NCBI RefSeq assembly: GCF_947487515.1
Contig: NZ_CANKWO010000002.1
Location: 620,001-684,000 of the forward strand
Length of the DNA: 64,000 nt
Direction: 5' to 3'
Source of the DNA: an uncultured Litoreibacter sp.
GTDB taxonomy: Bacteria; Pseudomonadota; Alphaproteobacteria; Rhodobacterales; Rhodobacteraceae
A program made the translations under genes and the position numbers. Positions 34,976 through 42,493 of the stretch are shown piece by piece. Within the stretch, counting starts at the first letter, position 1; each line of letters begins with the position of its first letter. Under the pieces are notes generated by a model. The model saw nothing but the letters and a program-made list of their open reading frames with translations. It was not told where the DNA came from and made no database searches.

Positions 34976-35929
34976 TTACTTCGGCGCGCCCCAGATCATG
35001 GCTTTGTTCGCCTCAGCGTCAGATGCAGTATAGAGGTTGCCGCCCACGTAGTTCAGGCGCTCTACTTTCTCGCCCGCAAGAATCTGCGACACGAGCTCTA
35101 CTGCCTTGCGACCTGTTGCGTCCGTACCCATCACAACAAACGCGTCCGCAGTCCCAGATAGTACCGCCTGATATCCGTCGTTGGACCCGTTCACGCCCGT
35201 GATAACCACGTGGTCATCAGATCCCATAGGGGCCAGCTTGCCCAAGTCGGACAGGACTGTTTCTACCGCAGGAATATGCGTGTCGGTCGCGGCAAATACA
35301 GCGGACACTTTGGGGTTTGCTTGGAAAGCGTTTTGCGTACCAGATAGGGCGCGGGCGCTATCCCAATCGGTTGGAACCTCGATCAGGTTCACATTCTGCA
35401 ACTTGGCGATGCCTTCGCGGAAGCCTTTGGAGCGGTCGATGCCGTTTTGGTCATTCAATGCGCCGATCAGCTCGACGATAGTGATTGGTCCTTCAACACC
35501 TTCCAACGCTTTCGCGGTGTATTCACCGGCCAAGCGACCGTCGACAAGGGAATCTGGTCCTACAAAGGACTGCACAACGCGGCTGTCAGGCAGATCCCGA
35601 TCATAGGCTACTACCGGAATATTGGCTTTCTTCGCTGCAAGCAGCGCGCGTTCGATCGTGTTCTGGTCCACTGCACAAACAAGGATCGCATCAACGCCTT
35701 GCGCAATAAGTGATTGGATTTGGGCGTTCTGCTGTTGAGCATCGCCATCGGCCACGACTTCGACCACATCGTACCCGCGATCAGCAGCACCTGCCTTGAT
35801 CCCGTTGTTCACCGCCACGCGGCTTTCAAACAATTGATCGACGGACAGGCCGATGGTGATGTCGGCCGCAAATACCGCGTTTGCAGCCAACATTGCGCCA
35901 GTAACGACGGCTCCGAAAATTCTTTTCAT
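34976..35929 (-). CDS. Sugar-binding periplasmic protein of the ribose-type ABC importer
   Basis: Periplasmic solute-binding protein (peripla_BP_4 type), 317 residues, capturing a sugar for the adjacent CUT2 importer. The start at 35929 (ATG, with GGAGG upstream) gives a clean signal peptide MKRIFGAVVTGAMLAANAVFA; an upstream in-frame ATG at 36046 adds 39 unlikely residues. The mature protein begins ADITIGLSVDQLFE and has the family segments YDRDLPDSR, GVNGSNDGYQAVLSG and AFVVMGTDATGRKAVEL. First gene of the operon, with a hairpin in its leader and a candidate promoter at 36018-36046. Confidence 0.93.
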   Translation of the reverse strand: MKRIFGAVVTGAMLAANAVFAADITIGLSVDQLFESRVAVNNGIKAGAADRGYDVVEVVADGDAQQQNAQIQSLIAQGVDAILVCAVDQNTIERALLAAKKANIPVVAYDRDLPDSRVVQSFVGPDSLVDGRLAGEYTAKALEGVEGPITIVELIGALNDQNGIDRSKGFREGIAKLQNVNLIEVPTDWDSARALSGTQNAFQANPKVSAVFAATDTHIPAVETVLSDLGKLAPMGSDDHVVITGVNGSNDGYQAVLSGTADAFVVMGTDATGRKAVELVSQILAGEKVERLNYVGGNLYTASDAEANKAMIWGAPK

Positions 35930-35956
35930 GATCTTTTCTCCTCCAGAAACTGATAA

Positions 35957-35983
35957 TCCGAGAAGTCTCCTCCCCTTCTCGGA
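35957..35983 (-). promoter_or_regulatory. Leader hairpin upstream of the sugar-binding protein
   Basis: Perfect 9-base stem TCCGAGAAG/CTTCTCGGA with a 9-base loop; on the minus-strand transcript the loop reads GGGAGGAGA, a Shine-Dalgarno-like purine run. It lies about 20 bases before the real ribosome site. It may be a leader regulatory structure or a DNA operator. Confidence 0.4.
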
Positions 35984-36017
35984 TCTTGCCAGACAAGCAG
36001 TTGCCCAGCTCACTTTC

Positions 36018-36046
36018 ATTAAAGCAAGTAGCTTTGATATATGCAA
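36018..36046 (-). promoter_or_regulatory. Candidate promoter of the sugar importer operon
   Basis: Minus-strand TTGCAT (-35, 36041-36046) and TTTAAT (-10, 36018-36023), spacer 17. An imperfect palindrome (12 of 16) centred on ATATAT (36032-36047) overlaps the -35, suitable for a repressor. No regulator gene of the LacI or DeoR type lies next to the operon. Confidence 0.4.
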
Positions 36047-36273
36047 GAAGAGAAGTTTTTAATAATTCCAACCCAGCATGGCACACTTCTGACAAGCCGT
36101 TAATCTCTTTTCCGGCTGTGGCGAAACTATGCGCGTAGCGGCCTCCTTTTGGTGTCTGAATCCTGCTCTGCGGGCCGATCACCGCAGTGCATCCCCTTCT
36201 GTGCCGACAGCCGTCATTGAATATCACCCCCAGAAAGCCTATCCCCCTATGGAAACTTTCTAGGAGCCCGCAC

Positions 36274-36885
36274 GTGGCCAATTTTTTGTATCAAGGCGAC
36301 TTGCCTGATGATCTTGATCTCGGCTCGGTGGTGGCCATTGATTGCGAAACAATGGGGCTAAATCCCGTGCGGGACCGCCTATGCGTGGTGCAACTATCGG
36401 GCGGTGACGGCAACGCGCATCTGGTGCAAGTAGCGAAGGGCCAAACTGACGCTCCCAACCTGTGTCGCCTTTTGGAAGATCCAAATGTGCTGAAGCTGTT
36501 TCATTTCGGGCGCTTCGACATCGCTGCCATGCTACAGGCCTTTGGCTGCCTGACCACCCCAGTGTACTGCACCAAAATCGCCTCCAAGCTGGTTCGCACA
36601 TATACGGACCGTCACGGGTTGAAGAACCTGTTGCAAGAATTACTGAGCGTCGACATCTCCAAACACCAGCAGTCCAGCGATTGGGGTGCGAAGGATCTAA
36701 CGAAGGCGCAACAAGCCTACGCAGCGTCTGACGTATTGCACCTTCACAAGCTAAAATCAGAGCTCGACCGCATGCTGGAACGCGAAGGTCGCAGGGAGGT
36801 CGCGCAGGGGTGTTTTGACTTCCTGCCAACCCGTGCTCGGCTGGATTTGGCCGGTTGGCCTGAAACTGACATCTTCGCGCATTAG
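36274..36885 (+). CDS. rnd: Ribonuclease D, short form
   Basis: DEDDy-type 3'-5' exonuclease involved in tRNA and stable RNA 3' maturation, 203 residues. The metal ligands are D23 and E25 (AIDCETMG), D82 (FGRFD) and the Y149...D153 pair (AYAASD). The HRDC domains of E. coli RNase D are absent; this single-domain form is common in Rhodobacterales. I chose the GTG at 36274 because AGGAG lies 7 bases upstream and the family N-terminus begins ANFLYQGDLP; an upstream in-frame ATG at 36187 has no support. kdsD follows 9 bases later. Confidence 0.92.
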   Translation: MANFLYQGDLPDDLDLGSVVAIDCETMGLNPVRDRLCVVQLSGGDGNAHLVQVAKGQTDAPNLCRLLEDPNVLKLFHFGRFDIAAMLQAFGCLTTPVYCTKIASKLVRTYTDRHGLKNLLQELLSVDISKHQQSSDWGAKDLTKAQQAYAASDVLHLHKLKSELDRMLEREGRREVAQGCFDFLPTRARLDLAGWPETDIFAH

Positions 36886-36894
36886 GTAGGGAAC

Positions 36895-37872
36895 ATGGAA
36901 AGCAAAACCTCATCCGAGACCTTTTTGAAAATTGGTCACCGTGTCGTCTCCCGCGAGGCAGCAGCGTTGAACCTTCTGGCGGACAGCCTGAATGACAGCT
37001 TTGCTCAGGCCGTCGAGTTGATGCTTGGCGCAACGGGGCGCGTCATCATCTGTGGCATGGGCAAATCCGGCCATGTGGCCCGCAAGATTGCAGCCACTTT
37101 GGCGTCTACGGGAACCCCCGCTCACTTCGTTCATCCCGCAGAAGCCAGCCATGGCGATCTGGGCATGATGGCCCAAGGGGATGTTGCGCTGATCTTGTCT
37201 AACTCGGGCGAAACGCCGGAGCTGGCCGACGTCATTGCCTATACCCGCCGCTTCAACATCCCGATGATTGGGATCGCCAGCCGCGTGAACAGCACATTGA
37301 TCAAGCAAAGCGACGTGGCCTTGATCCTGCCCAAGGCCGAAGAGGCCTGCGACACCGGCGTGGTTCCCACTACCTCCACCACTATGACGCTGGCCTTGGG
37401 GGATGCGCTTGCAATCGCCCTGATGGAGCATCGCCAGTTCACACCTGAAAACTTTCGCCAGTTTCACCCCGGAGGCAAGCTGGGTGCACGATTGTCCAAA
37501 GTTGCCGACTTAATGCACTCCGGCAACGAGTTGCCCGTTATCCCCGCTGATGCCCCAATGTCCGACGTGTTGATCGCGATCAGCCAAAAGGGCTTCGGCG
37601 TTGTTGGGGTGATCGATCAAGGCGGGACATTGGCCGGCATCATTACCGATGGTGACTTGCGGCGACATATGAACGGCTTGCTGGAAATGACGGCATCCGA
37701 GGTGATGACGGCGAACCCGAAAACCATCGCCCCAGACGCATTGGCAGAAACCGCCGTTGCCAATATGAACGAGCGCCAGATCACCTGCCTGTTTGTAACC
37801 GAAGCAGGCAATGGTGGCGTGCCTTTGGGAATATTGCACATTCATGACTGCTTGCGCGCTGGCGTGGCCTGA
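36895..37872 (+). CDS. kdsD: D-arabinose-5-phosphate isomerase (KdsD/KpsF)
   Basis: Cytoplasmic isomerase converting ribulose-5-phosphate to arabinose-5-phosphate, the first step to KDO for LPS or capsule. The 325 residues hold an SIS domain (about 35-170) with GMGKSGHVARK and SNSGETPEL, the catalytic-site HPAEASHGD, and two CBS domains (about 205-320). Length and order match E. coli KdsD. It starts the kdsD-lptC-lptA-lptB run, 3 bases before lptC. The kdsC phosphatase gene of E. coli is not present here. It acts in the same route as kdsB at 50 kb. Confidence 0.95.
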   Translation: MESKTSSETFLKIGHRVVSREAAALNLLADSLNDSFAQAVELMLGATGRVIICGMGKSGHVARKIAATLASTGTPAHFVHPAEASHGDLGMMAQGDVALILSNSGETPELADVIAYTRRFNIPMIGIASRVNSTLIKQSDVALILPKAEEACDTGVVPTTSTTMTLALGDALAIALMEHRQFTPENFRQFHPGGKLGARLSKVADLMHSGNELPVIPADAPMSDVLIAISQKGFGVVGVIDQGGTLAGIITDGDLRRHMNGLLEMTASEVMTANPKTIAPDALAETAVANMNERQITCLFVTEAGNGGVPLGILHIHDCLRAGVA

Positions 37873-37875
37873 TAG

Positions 37876-38475
37876 ATGGCGCGTATCGACAACAGCTATT
37901 CGCGTTTCGTTCAATGGGCCAAAGTCGTCTTTCCATTGGTGGCCCTAGGCCTGTTGTCGACCATGTTTTTGTTTTCGCGGACATTGGACCCATCTGATGC
38001 GATCCCATTTGCCGATATCGATATCGAAAAAATCGCCCGTGAGCAGCAACTCACCTCTCCGCGGTTTTCGGGAACAACAAGCGATGGGTCAGCGGTTATC
38101 GTCGATGCCGATAGCGCACTGCCAGACCTGACTGATCCGCGTCGCCTGACCATCAAACAGGTCGTGGCGCGCATCGAGTCTCTTCGCGGGCCATCCTACG
38201 GGATCCTTGCTGAAACAGCAGTTTACGACGGTGCGCAGCAATTGCTCGACTTGCAAGGCGACGTCAGGTTATCGACCTCTTCTGGCTACCGTTTGGAAAC
38301 CGAAAAACTGGTCACCAACCTCGAGACCACCGAAACCACTGCACCAGGTGCTGTTGCTGGTCGTGGCCCCTCAGGAAGGTTGGAAGCCGGCTCTATGAAA
38401 CTGTCAACGAATGGCCAAACACAGGTTCTTGTTTTCAAGAACGGCGTGAAGCTGGTATACGATCCGAAAGAGTAG
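37876..38475 (+). CDS. lptC: LPS export ABC transporter periplasmic protein LptC
   Basis: Bitopic inner-membrane protein that passes LPS from LptB2FG to LptA. It has one N-terminal transmembrane helix (about 15-33), then a beta-jellyroll with ADIDIEKI and repeated short strands, ending in VFKNGVKLVYDPKE. At 199 residues it is in the family range. Sequence conservation of LptC is low, so the call rests on topology, length and position between kdsD and lptA, which is fully conserved. Confidence 0.88.
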   Translation: MARIDNSYSRFVQWAKVVFPLVALGLLSTMFLFSRTLDPSDAIPFADIDIEKIAREQQLTSPRFSGTTSDGSAVIVDADSALPDLTDPRRLTIKQVVARIESLRGPSYGILAETAVYDGAQQLLDLQGDVRLSTSSGYRLETEKLVTNLETTETTAPGAVAGRGPSGRLEAGSMKLSTNGQTQVLVFKNGVKLVYDPKE

Positions 38476-38484
38476 AGGGTGATG

Positions 38485-38997
38485 ATGACTGTATTTTCCA
38501 AATTTGCGGCAATAGCGGCAGTTGCACTTGTCATGATTACCGGCACGGCCAACGCGCAAGGTGCCAGCGTTGCCTTTGGTGGGCTTAAACATGACGCTTC
38601 TCTGCCTGTAGAAATTACCGCCGACGAACTCAGCGTAGATCAGGCAACCGGCCGCGCAGTTTTCACCGGAAACGTTGTCGCCGGTCAGGGCGAAATGCGC
38701 CTCAGCGCTAGCCGTGTGCAGGTTCAATATGCAACCCAGAACGGGCAACCCACTGGGGATATCGACCAACTGATCGCAACGGGAAGCGTCACGCTTGTTA
38801 ATGGGGCGGAAGCCGCGGAGTCGGAAAAGGCTGTTTATTCTGTCTCTGGGGCGGAAATCGTGATGACCGGCAACGTCATCCTGACCCAAGGTGTAAACGC
38901 CTTATCTGGGGAAAAGTTAACCGTTGATCTGAAAAGCGGGTCGGGACGTATGTCAGGCCGTGTTCGGACAATTTTCCGCACTGGCGGCAGCGAATGA
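38485..38997 (+). CDS. lptA: LPS transport periplasmic protein LptA (OstA-like)
   Basis: Periplasmic bridge protein that carries LPS to the outer membrane. About 170 residues with a signal peptide (cleavage after ANAQ) and the LptA/OstA signature PVEITADELSVDQATGRAVFTGNV, then GEMRLSASRV and a beta-taco fold with GRMSGRVRT at the end. Start is uncertain among GTG 38479, ATG 38482 and ATG 38485; I prefer 38485, which has the best spacing to AGAGGG. It overlaps lptB by 4 bases. Confidence 0.92.
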   Translation: MTVFSKFAAIAAVALVMITGTANAQGASVAFGGLKHDASLPVEITADELSVDQATGRAVFTGNVVAGQGEMRLSASRVQVQYATQNGQPTGDIDQLIATGSVTLVNGAEAAESEKAVYSVSGAEIVMTGNVILTQGVNALSGEKLTVDLKSGSGRMSGRVRTIFRTGGSE

Positions 38998-39755
38998 GCG
39001 ATGCGCCCGATCTTAGCGTAAAAGACGGCTCATCAGGGCTGAAGGTCCACGGGCTGCGCAAGAACTACAAGCGTCGTCCTGTTATCCGCGATGTCTCGCT
39101 GGAACTGGCGCGCGGGGAAGTCGTTGCGTTATTGGGGCCAAACGGCTCTGGCAAAACGACGTGTTTCTATTCTATCGCCGGTCTTGTGACGCCAGAGGCA
39201 GGGACCGTCACCATTGATGGTCGCGACGTGACGCTTTTGCCGATGTATCGGCGCGCCAAGATGGGTATCGGATATCTGCCGCAAGAAATGTCCATTTTTC
39301 GCGGGCTTAGCGTCGAAGACAACATTTTGGCGATTCTCGAAATTTCTATCAAAAACCGTACCAAACGGCGCGAACGCCTCGAAGAGCTGCTGAACGAGTT
39401 TTCAATCGGGCATTTGCGTCGCGCCCCTGCTTTGTCCCTTTCAGGTGGTGAACGCCGCCGCGCTGAAATCGCGCGCTGTCTCGCAGCGGATCCGAAGTAT
39501 TTGCTGCTGGATGAGCCTTTCGCAGGTGTTGACCCTATCGCCGTCGGTGAAATTCGTGGACTTGTCGCCGACCTTAAAAAACGGGGTATTGGCGTCTTGA
39601 TTACCGATCACAACGTGCGTGAAACCTTGGAAATCGTGGATCGGGCATACATCTTGCACGACGGCCACGTTTTGATGAGCGGCACTACAGATGAAGTCGT
39701 CAAAGACGAAAACGTGCGCCGCGTTTACTTGGGTCAAAACTTCCGAATTGGCTAA
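38994..39755 (+). CDS. lptB: LPS export ABC transporter ATPase LptB
   Basis: Cytoplasmic ATPase of the LptB2FGC extractor. The 253 residues contain Walker A GPNGSGKT, the Q-loop PQEMS, the signature LSGGERRR, Walker B LLLDEPFAGVDP and a switch histidine in LITDHNV. An N-terminal extension of about 15 residues precedes the family start KVHGLRKNYKRRP. In E. coli rpoN follows lptB; here the next gene is hpf after a 236-base gap. Last gene of the kdsD-lptCAB run. Confidence 0.95.
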   Translation: MSDAPDLSVKDGSSGLKVHGLRKNYKRRPVIRDVSLELARGEVVALLGPNGSGKTTCFYSIAGLVTPEAGTVTIDGRDVTLLPMYRRAKMGIGYLPQEMSIFRGLSVEDNILAILEISIKNRTKRRERLEELLNEFSIGHLRRAPALSLSGGERRRAEIARCLAADPKYLLLDEPFAGVDPIAVGEIRGLVADLKKRGIGVLITDHNVRETLEIVDRAYILHDGHVLMSGTTDEVVKDENVRRVYLGQNFRIG

Positions 39756-39832
39756 GCTTTTAGATGCTCAATTCTACGACTCTGCATCAATTTGATTGAC
39801 ACCACCCCCTTTGACGTCGCCAAATGGGGTCA

Positions 39833-39982
39833 ATGAGTGATCGACAGCCCCAGGCTTTGGTCTTGCCTAGCGCAAACCTCGAAACTGAAACGTCCCGAAT
39901 GCTCGGGCGGTACCAATCACTCAACCCAAATCCGACCAGAAGCTACACCCTTCAGTCGGTAATTTTCCCACAAAACAATTAA
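39833..39982 (+). CDS. Possible 49-residue small ORF between lptB and hpf
   Basis: An open frame from ATG 39833 to TAA 39982 encodes 49 residues beginning MSDRQPQALVLPSAN. The stop codon overlaps the hpf Shine-Dalgarno sequence (TAAGGAG), which would allow translational coupling. GGGG lies 4 bases before the ATG. No family is recognised; it could equally be leader sequence of hpf. An interrupted repeat (CCCCCTTTG/CAAATGGGG, one mismatch) precedes it at 39804-39829. Confidence 0.25.
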   Translation: MSDRQPQALVLPSANLETETSRMLGRYQSLNPNPTRSYTLQSVIFPQNN

Positions 39983-39991
39983 GGAGACGCC

Positions 39992-40564
39992 ATGCGTTAC
40001 CAGATCACGGGCAAGCAGATAGACATTGGTGAAGCGCTTCAAACTCACGTTCAGACAGAACTGGGAAGCATTCTTGAGAAATATGCAGGCCGTCCAACAG
40101 ATGCGACTGTCGTTTTCTCGAAAAGCGCTCACGAGTATGTTTGCGAGGCTATTGTTCACCTCAGCACCGGCCTGACGACACAAGCCCGTGGACATAGCAC
40201 CGAGATCTACGCCGCCCTCGATCAATGTGTAGAGAAAATGGACAAGCAGCTTAGGCGCTATAAAAGGCGCTTGAAAGATCACCACAAGAGCCGCTCGCAA
40301 CCAGTTGAACTTTCGGGCGCATCCTCTTATATCCTTGCCGCAAGCGATGGGTCTGACGACTCAGAACCGGACAATCTGCAACCCATTATCGTTGCGGAAA
40401 TGGAAACCAACATCCCATCATTATCGGTAGGAGAAGCCGTTATGCAGATGGAAATTGCTGGGGCACCTGTGCTAGTATTCCGGAACGAGGGAAGTAAAAA
40501 CGTCAACGTCGTGTACACACGCGAAGATGGCAACATCGGCTGGATTGATCCCGCAAGTAGTTAA
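39992..40564 (+). CDS. hpf: Ribosome hibernation-promoting factor, long form
   Basis: Ribosome-associated factor that inactivates or dimerises 70S ribosomes in stationary phase. The 190 residues include the N-terminal S30AE domain (MRYQITGKQIDIGEAL, then basic KQLRRYKRRLKDHHK near 85-99) and a C-terminal dimerisation domain (about 130-187, VGEAVMQMEIAGAP...VVYTREDGNIGWI). This two-domain long form is typical of alphaproteobacteria, unlike the short E. coli HPF. It has a strong ribosome site (AAGGAG). It precedes ptsN, as in the rpoN region of other proteobacteria. Confidence 0.94.
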   Translation: MRYQITGKQIDIGEALQTHVQTELGSILEKYAGRPTDATVVFSKSAHEYVCEAIVHLSTGLTTQARGHSTEIYAALDQCVEKMDKQLRRYKRRLKDHHKSRSQPVELSGASSYILAASDGSDDSEPDNLQPIIVAEMETNIPSLSVGEAVMQMEIAGAPVLVFRNEGSKNVNVVYTREDGNIGWIDPASS

Positions 40565-40598
40565 AAGGCCGATAACGGCCACGTTCAGAGAGCAGATT

Positions 40599-41063
40599 AT
40601 GCAAGTTTCGGAAATTCTGACCCAGTCGGCTGTAAAGACAGTCTCGGCTGTTACGAGTAAAAAGCGTCTGTTTCAGGCGATCTCTGAAATTGCGTCTTCC
40701 TCGCATGGAATTCCGGCCGACTTAGCGCTGGAAGCCCTACTGGAACGTGAATCCCTTGGCCCAACCGGTGTGGGCCATGGGGTTGCATTGCCCCATGCGC
40801 GGGTCAAAGATTTGGATAAGGTCGTTGCCGTCTTTTTGCGCGTTGAGCGCCCGCTGGATTTTGATTCTGCAGATCGCCATCCCGTCGATTTGTTCTTTGC
40901 ACTTTTCGCCCCGGAAACCGCAGGCGTCGATCACCTGAAGGCGCTTGCATTGGTGTCGCGTACGATGCGCAACAGTGATGTATGCACTAAATTGCGCGCC
41001 AATACTGATGCCACGGCGCTTCATGCGATCCTAACAGAGGCCGTGGAGACGAAGGCAGCCTAG
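40599..41063 (+). CDS. ptsN: PTS IIA-like nitrogen regulatory protein (EIIA-Ntr)
   Basis: Terminal phosphoacceptor of the nitrogen PTS, regulating potassium and stress functions rather than sugar uptake. The 154 residues have the PTS EIIA type 2 fold with the phosphorylated histidine H66 in GVALPHARV. I chose the ATG at 40599 since it gives MQVSEILT, the usual N-terminus; an in-frame ATG at 40527 lies inside hpf. It is 34 bases after hpf and converges with the sulfotransferase gene, sharing 4 bases at the stops. Confidence 0.94.
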   Translation: MQVSEILTQSAVKTVSAVTSKKRLFQAISEIASSSHGIPADLALEALLERESLGPTGVGHGVALPHARVKDLDKVVAVFLRVERPLDFDSADRHPVDLFFALFAPETAGVDHLKALALVSRTMRNSDVCTKLRANTDATALHAILTEAVETKAA

Positions 41064-41070
41064 CCTTCGT
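41049..41070. terminator. Hairpin over convergent stop codons of ptsN and the sulfotransferase gene
   Basis: Perfect 8-base stem ACGAAGGC/GCCTTCGT with a 6-base loop containing both stop codons. It can act on both strands; no T-tract. Confidence 0.45.
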
Positions 41071-42490
41071 TCCAATCGCCAAATCCGAAATTGATGTAGT
41101 CTTTTCGGTATACAGCTACTGCCAGTTTTTCCAGCTCTTTGTCATAGATGTCGGCTAAGGAAAACGGACCCTGTTCCGGCTCTGGATTTGGGGCATCCGC
41201 CTCTAGGCCCAGCGTAGCTGCCAGCGCGGGAAGGCCATCTTCCAAGTCGTTTTCGCGCAAAATGATGTCCGGCAAAACAACGCCGGAAGCTCCTTGAAGT
41301 AGGGCCGATTGTGTCGCCCACACTGCGTCAATTCGGATGCTGGTTTGACCTGCCAAGTTCCCTTTTAGGAACTCCAAAAACTTCGCAAAGGCTGCGCGAT
41401 GTTCCATCTTGGTGTAGCCGGATAAATCCCCCTGCCCGGGAACCGATACACCATATCTGTTCCGCATAACACGACGTGGGTCACTGAAGTTATCGTCCCG
41501 TTTCGGCACGATATATTCGCAGAACACACGATGCGCGCGGTCCAGCGGATGCCGGATCACTGTAAAACTGCGATGCCCCGGATTGCCGCGTTTCCATTGG
41601 CGCAGCAGCTTTTGTGAAAGCTTTGTTTGAAGTTGGTCGACCTCCGCATCGTCCAGAGCAGCAAGCCATTCCAAAACGGAAACCTTGGGCGCGCCAGCTA
41701 CGGGAATGAACAGCACGGGCGCGTCAGCTGCGAGGTAAAACCCCGGAACACCCGGTCCGCGTCGCGGTTCAAAGTTCGGCGTGTCAGACAGTGCGAAATG
41801 ATCCGTGTTGGAGAGGTCTTTCACCATCTGCTCATAGTTGGTGACTTTATCCTCCAACCCGCTTGGGTTCTGCTTCTTAACGGAGTTCGGAGTGGCATCG
41901 ATTTGTTCATGCGATCCGATAAACCGCGCCATTCCATTAACGATTTCAACGTCACTAATGTCTTCGTAGGCAACATAAAATCCAGACTGACCAGAAATTT
42001 GCATACCCTTCAAAATATCCAACTGGAAGGCCTTCTTCGCTGCAAGGTGCTGCTCAAACTCTTCGCGATCGAACGTCACGGTCGCAGATCGGCGCTGCTT
42101 CATATCGCCCAATTTCCACTGACCCGTTTGAGCAGCAATTTTGAGTGACACATAGCTGTCCAGCGGATTGCGGGTCAAAATGATCTTCGCGCATTTAGGG
42201 TCTGCCAGAACATGGGCCATCACCCGTGGGTCATGGTCATTGAAGAACCGAAACCCAGGAAACCCGTCAGTGTTTTCTTTCATCCGCTCAATCAGTGAAA
42301 GTGGCGCAATCTCTCGCTGTGCCATATCCACGCCAAACAGGGCGTCCTGACTATGATGACTGATGAAGTGAGGGTTATAGGCCTCTCCATAGCAGTGAAT
42401 GTCACTAAACTCATTCAGGCTGGCTTCTAGAAAATTTGATCCGGTTCGCATTTCGGCGAAGACGACAAAATAGTCAAACTGTGTGCTCAT
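41060..42490 (-). CDS. Two-domain sulfotransferase-like protein
   Basis: Cytoplasmic, 476 residues. The N-terminal half has PAPS-binding signatures: RTGSNFLEA (15-23, 5'-phosphosulfate loop) and TRNPLDSYVS (106-115, 3'-phosphate site), close to Stf0-type and heparan-sulfate-type sulfotransferases. The C-terminal half has a second pair in weaker form: LFIPVAGAPKVSVLEWL (260-276, where HIPKTGGTSL is usual) and VIRHPLDRAHRVF (311-323). The second loop lacks the lysine, so that half may be inactive or only bind substrate. It is last in the minus-strand glycan cluster (GT14 3 bases upstream) whose first gene is cysQ. Likely sulfates a surface glycan; the acceptor is unknown. Confidence 0.75.
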   Translation of the reverse strand: MSTQFDYFVVFAEMRTGSNFLEASLNEFSDIHCYGEAYNPHFISHHSQDALFGVDMAQREIAPLSLIERMKENTDGFPGFRFFNDHDPRVMAHVLADPKCAKIILTRNPLDSYVSLKIAAQTGQWKLGDMKQRRSATVTFDREEFEQHLAAKKAFQLDILKGMQISGQSGFYVAYEDISDVEIVNGMARFIGSHEQIDATPNSVKKQNPSGLEDKVTNYEQMVKDLSNTDHFALSDTPNFEPRRGPGVPGFYLAADAPVLFIPVAGAPKVSVLEWLAALDDAEVDQLQTKLSQKLLRQWKRGNPGHRSFTVIRHPLDRAHRVFCEYIVPKRDDNFSDPRRVMRNRYGVSVPGQGDLSGYTKMEHRAAFAKFLEFLKGNLAGQTSIRIDAVWATQSALLQGASGVVLPDIILRENDLEDGLPALAATLGLEADAPNPEPEQGPFSLADIYDKELEKLAVAVYRKDYINFGFGDWNEG

Positions 42491-42493
42491 AAC

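Larger units (their letters stand above)
35930..36273. other. 344-base divergent intergenic region between sugar importer and rnd
   Basis: Holds the leader hairpin and candidate promoter of the binding-protein gene on the left. On the right are weak rnd promoter elements (TTGAAT at 36217 and TATCCC at 36240, spacer 17) and the AGGAG ribosome site of rnd (36262-36266). I see no further gene or repeat in the middle. Confidence 0.5.
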
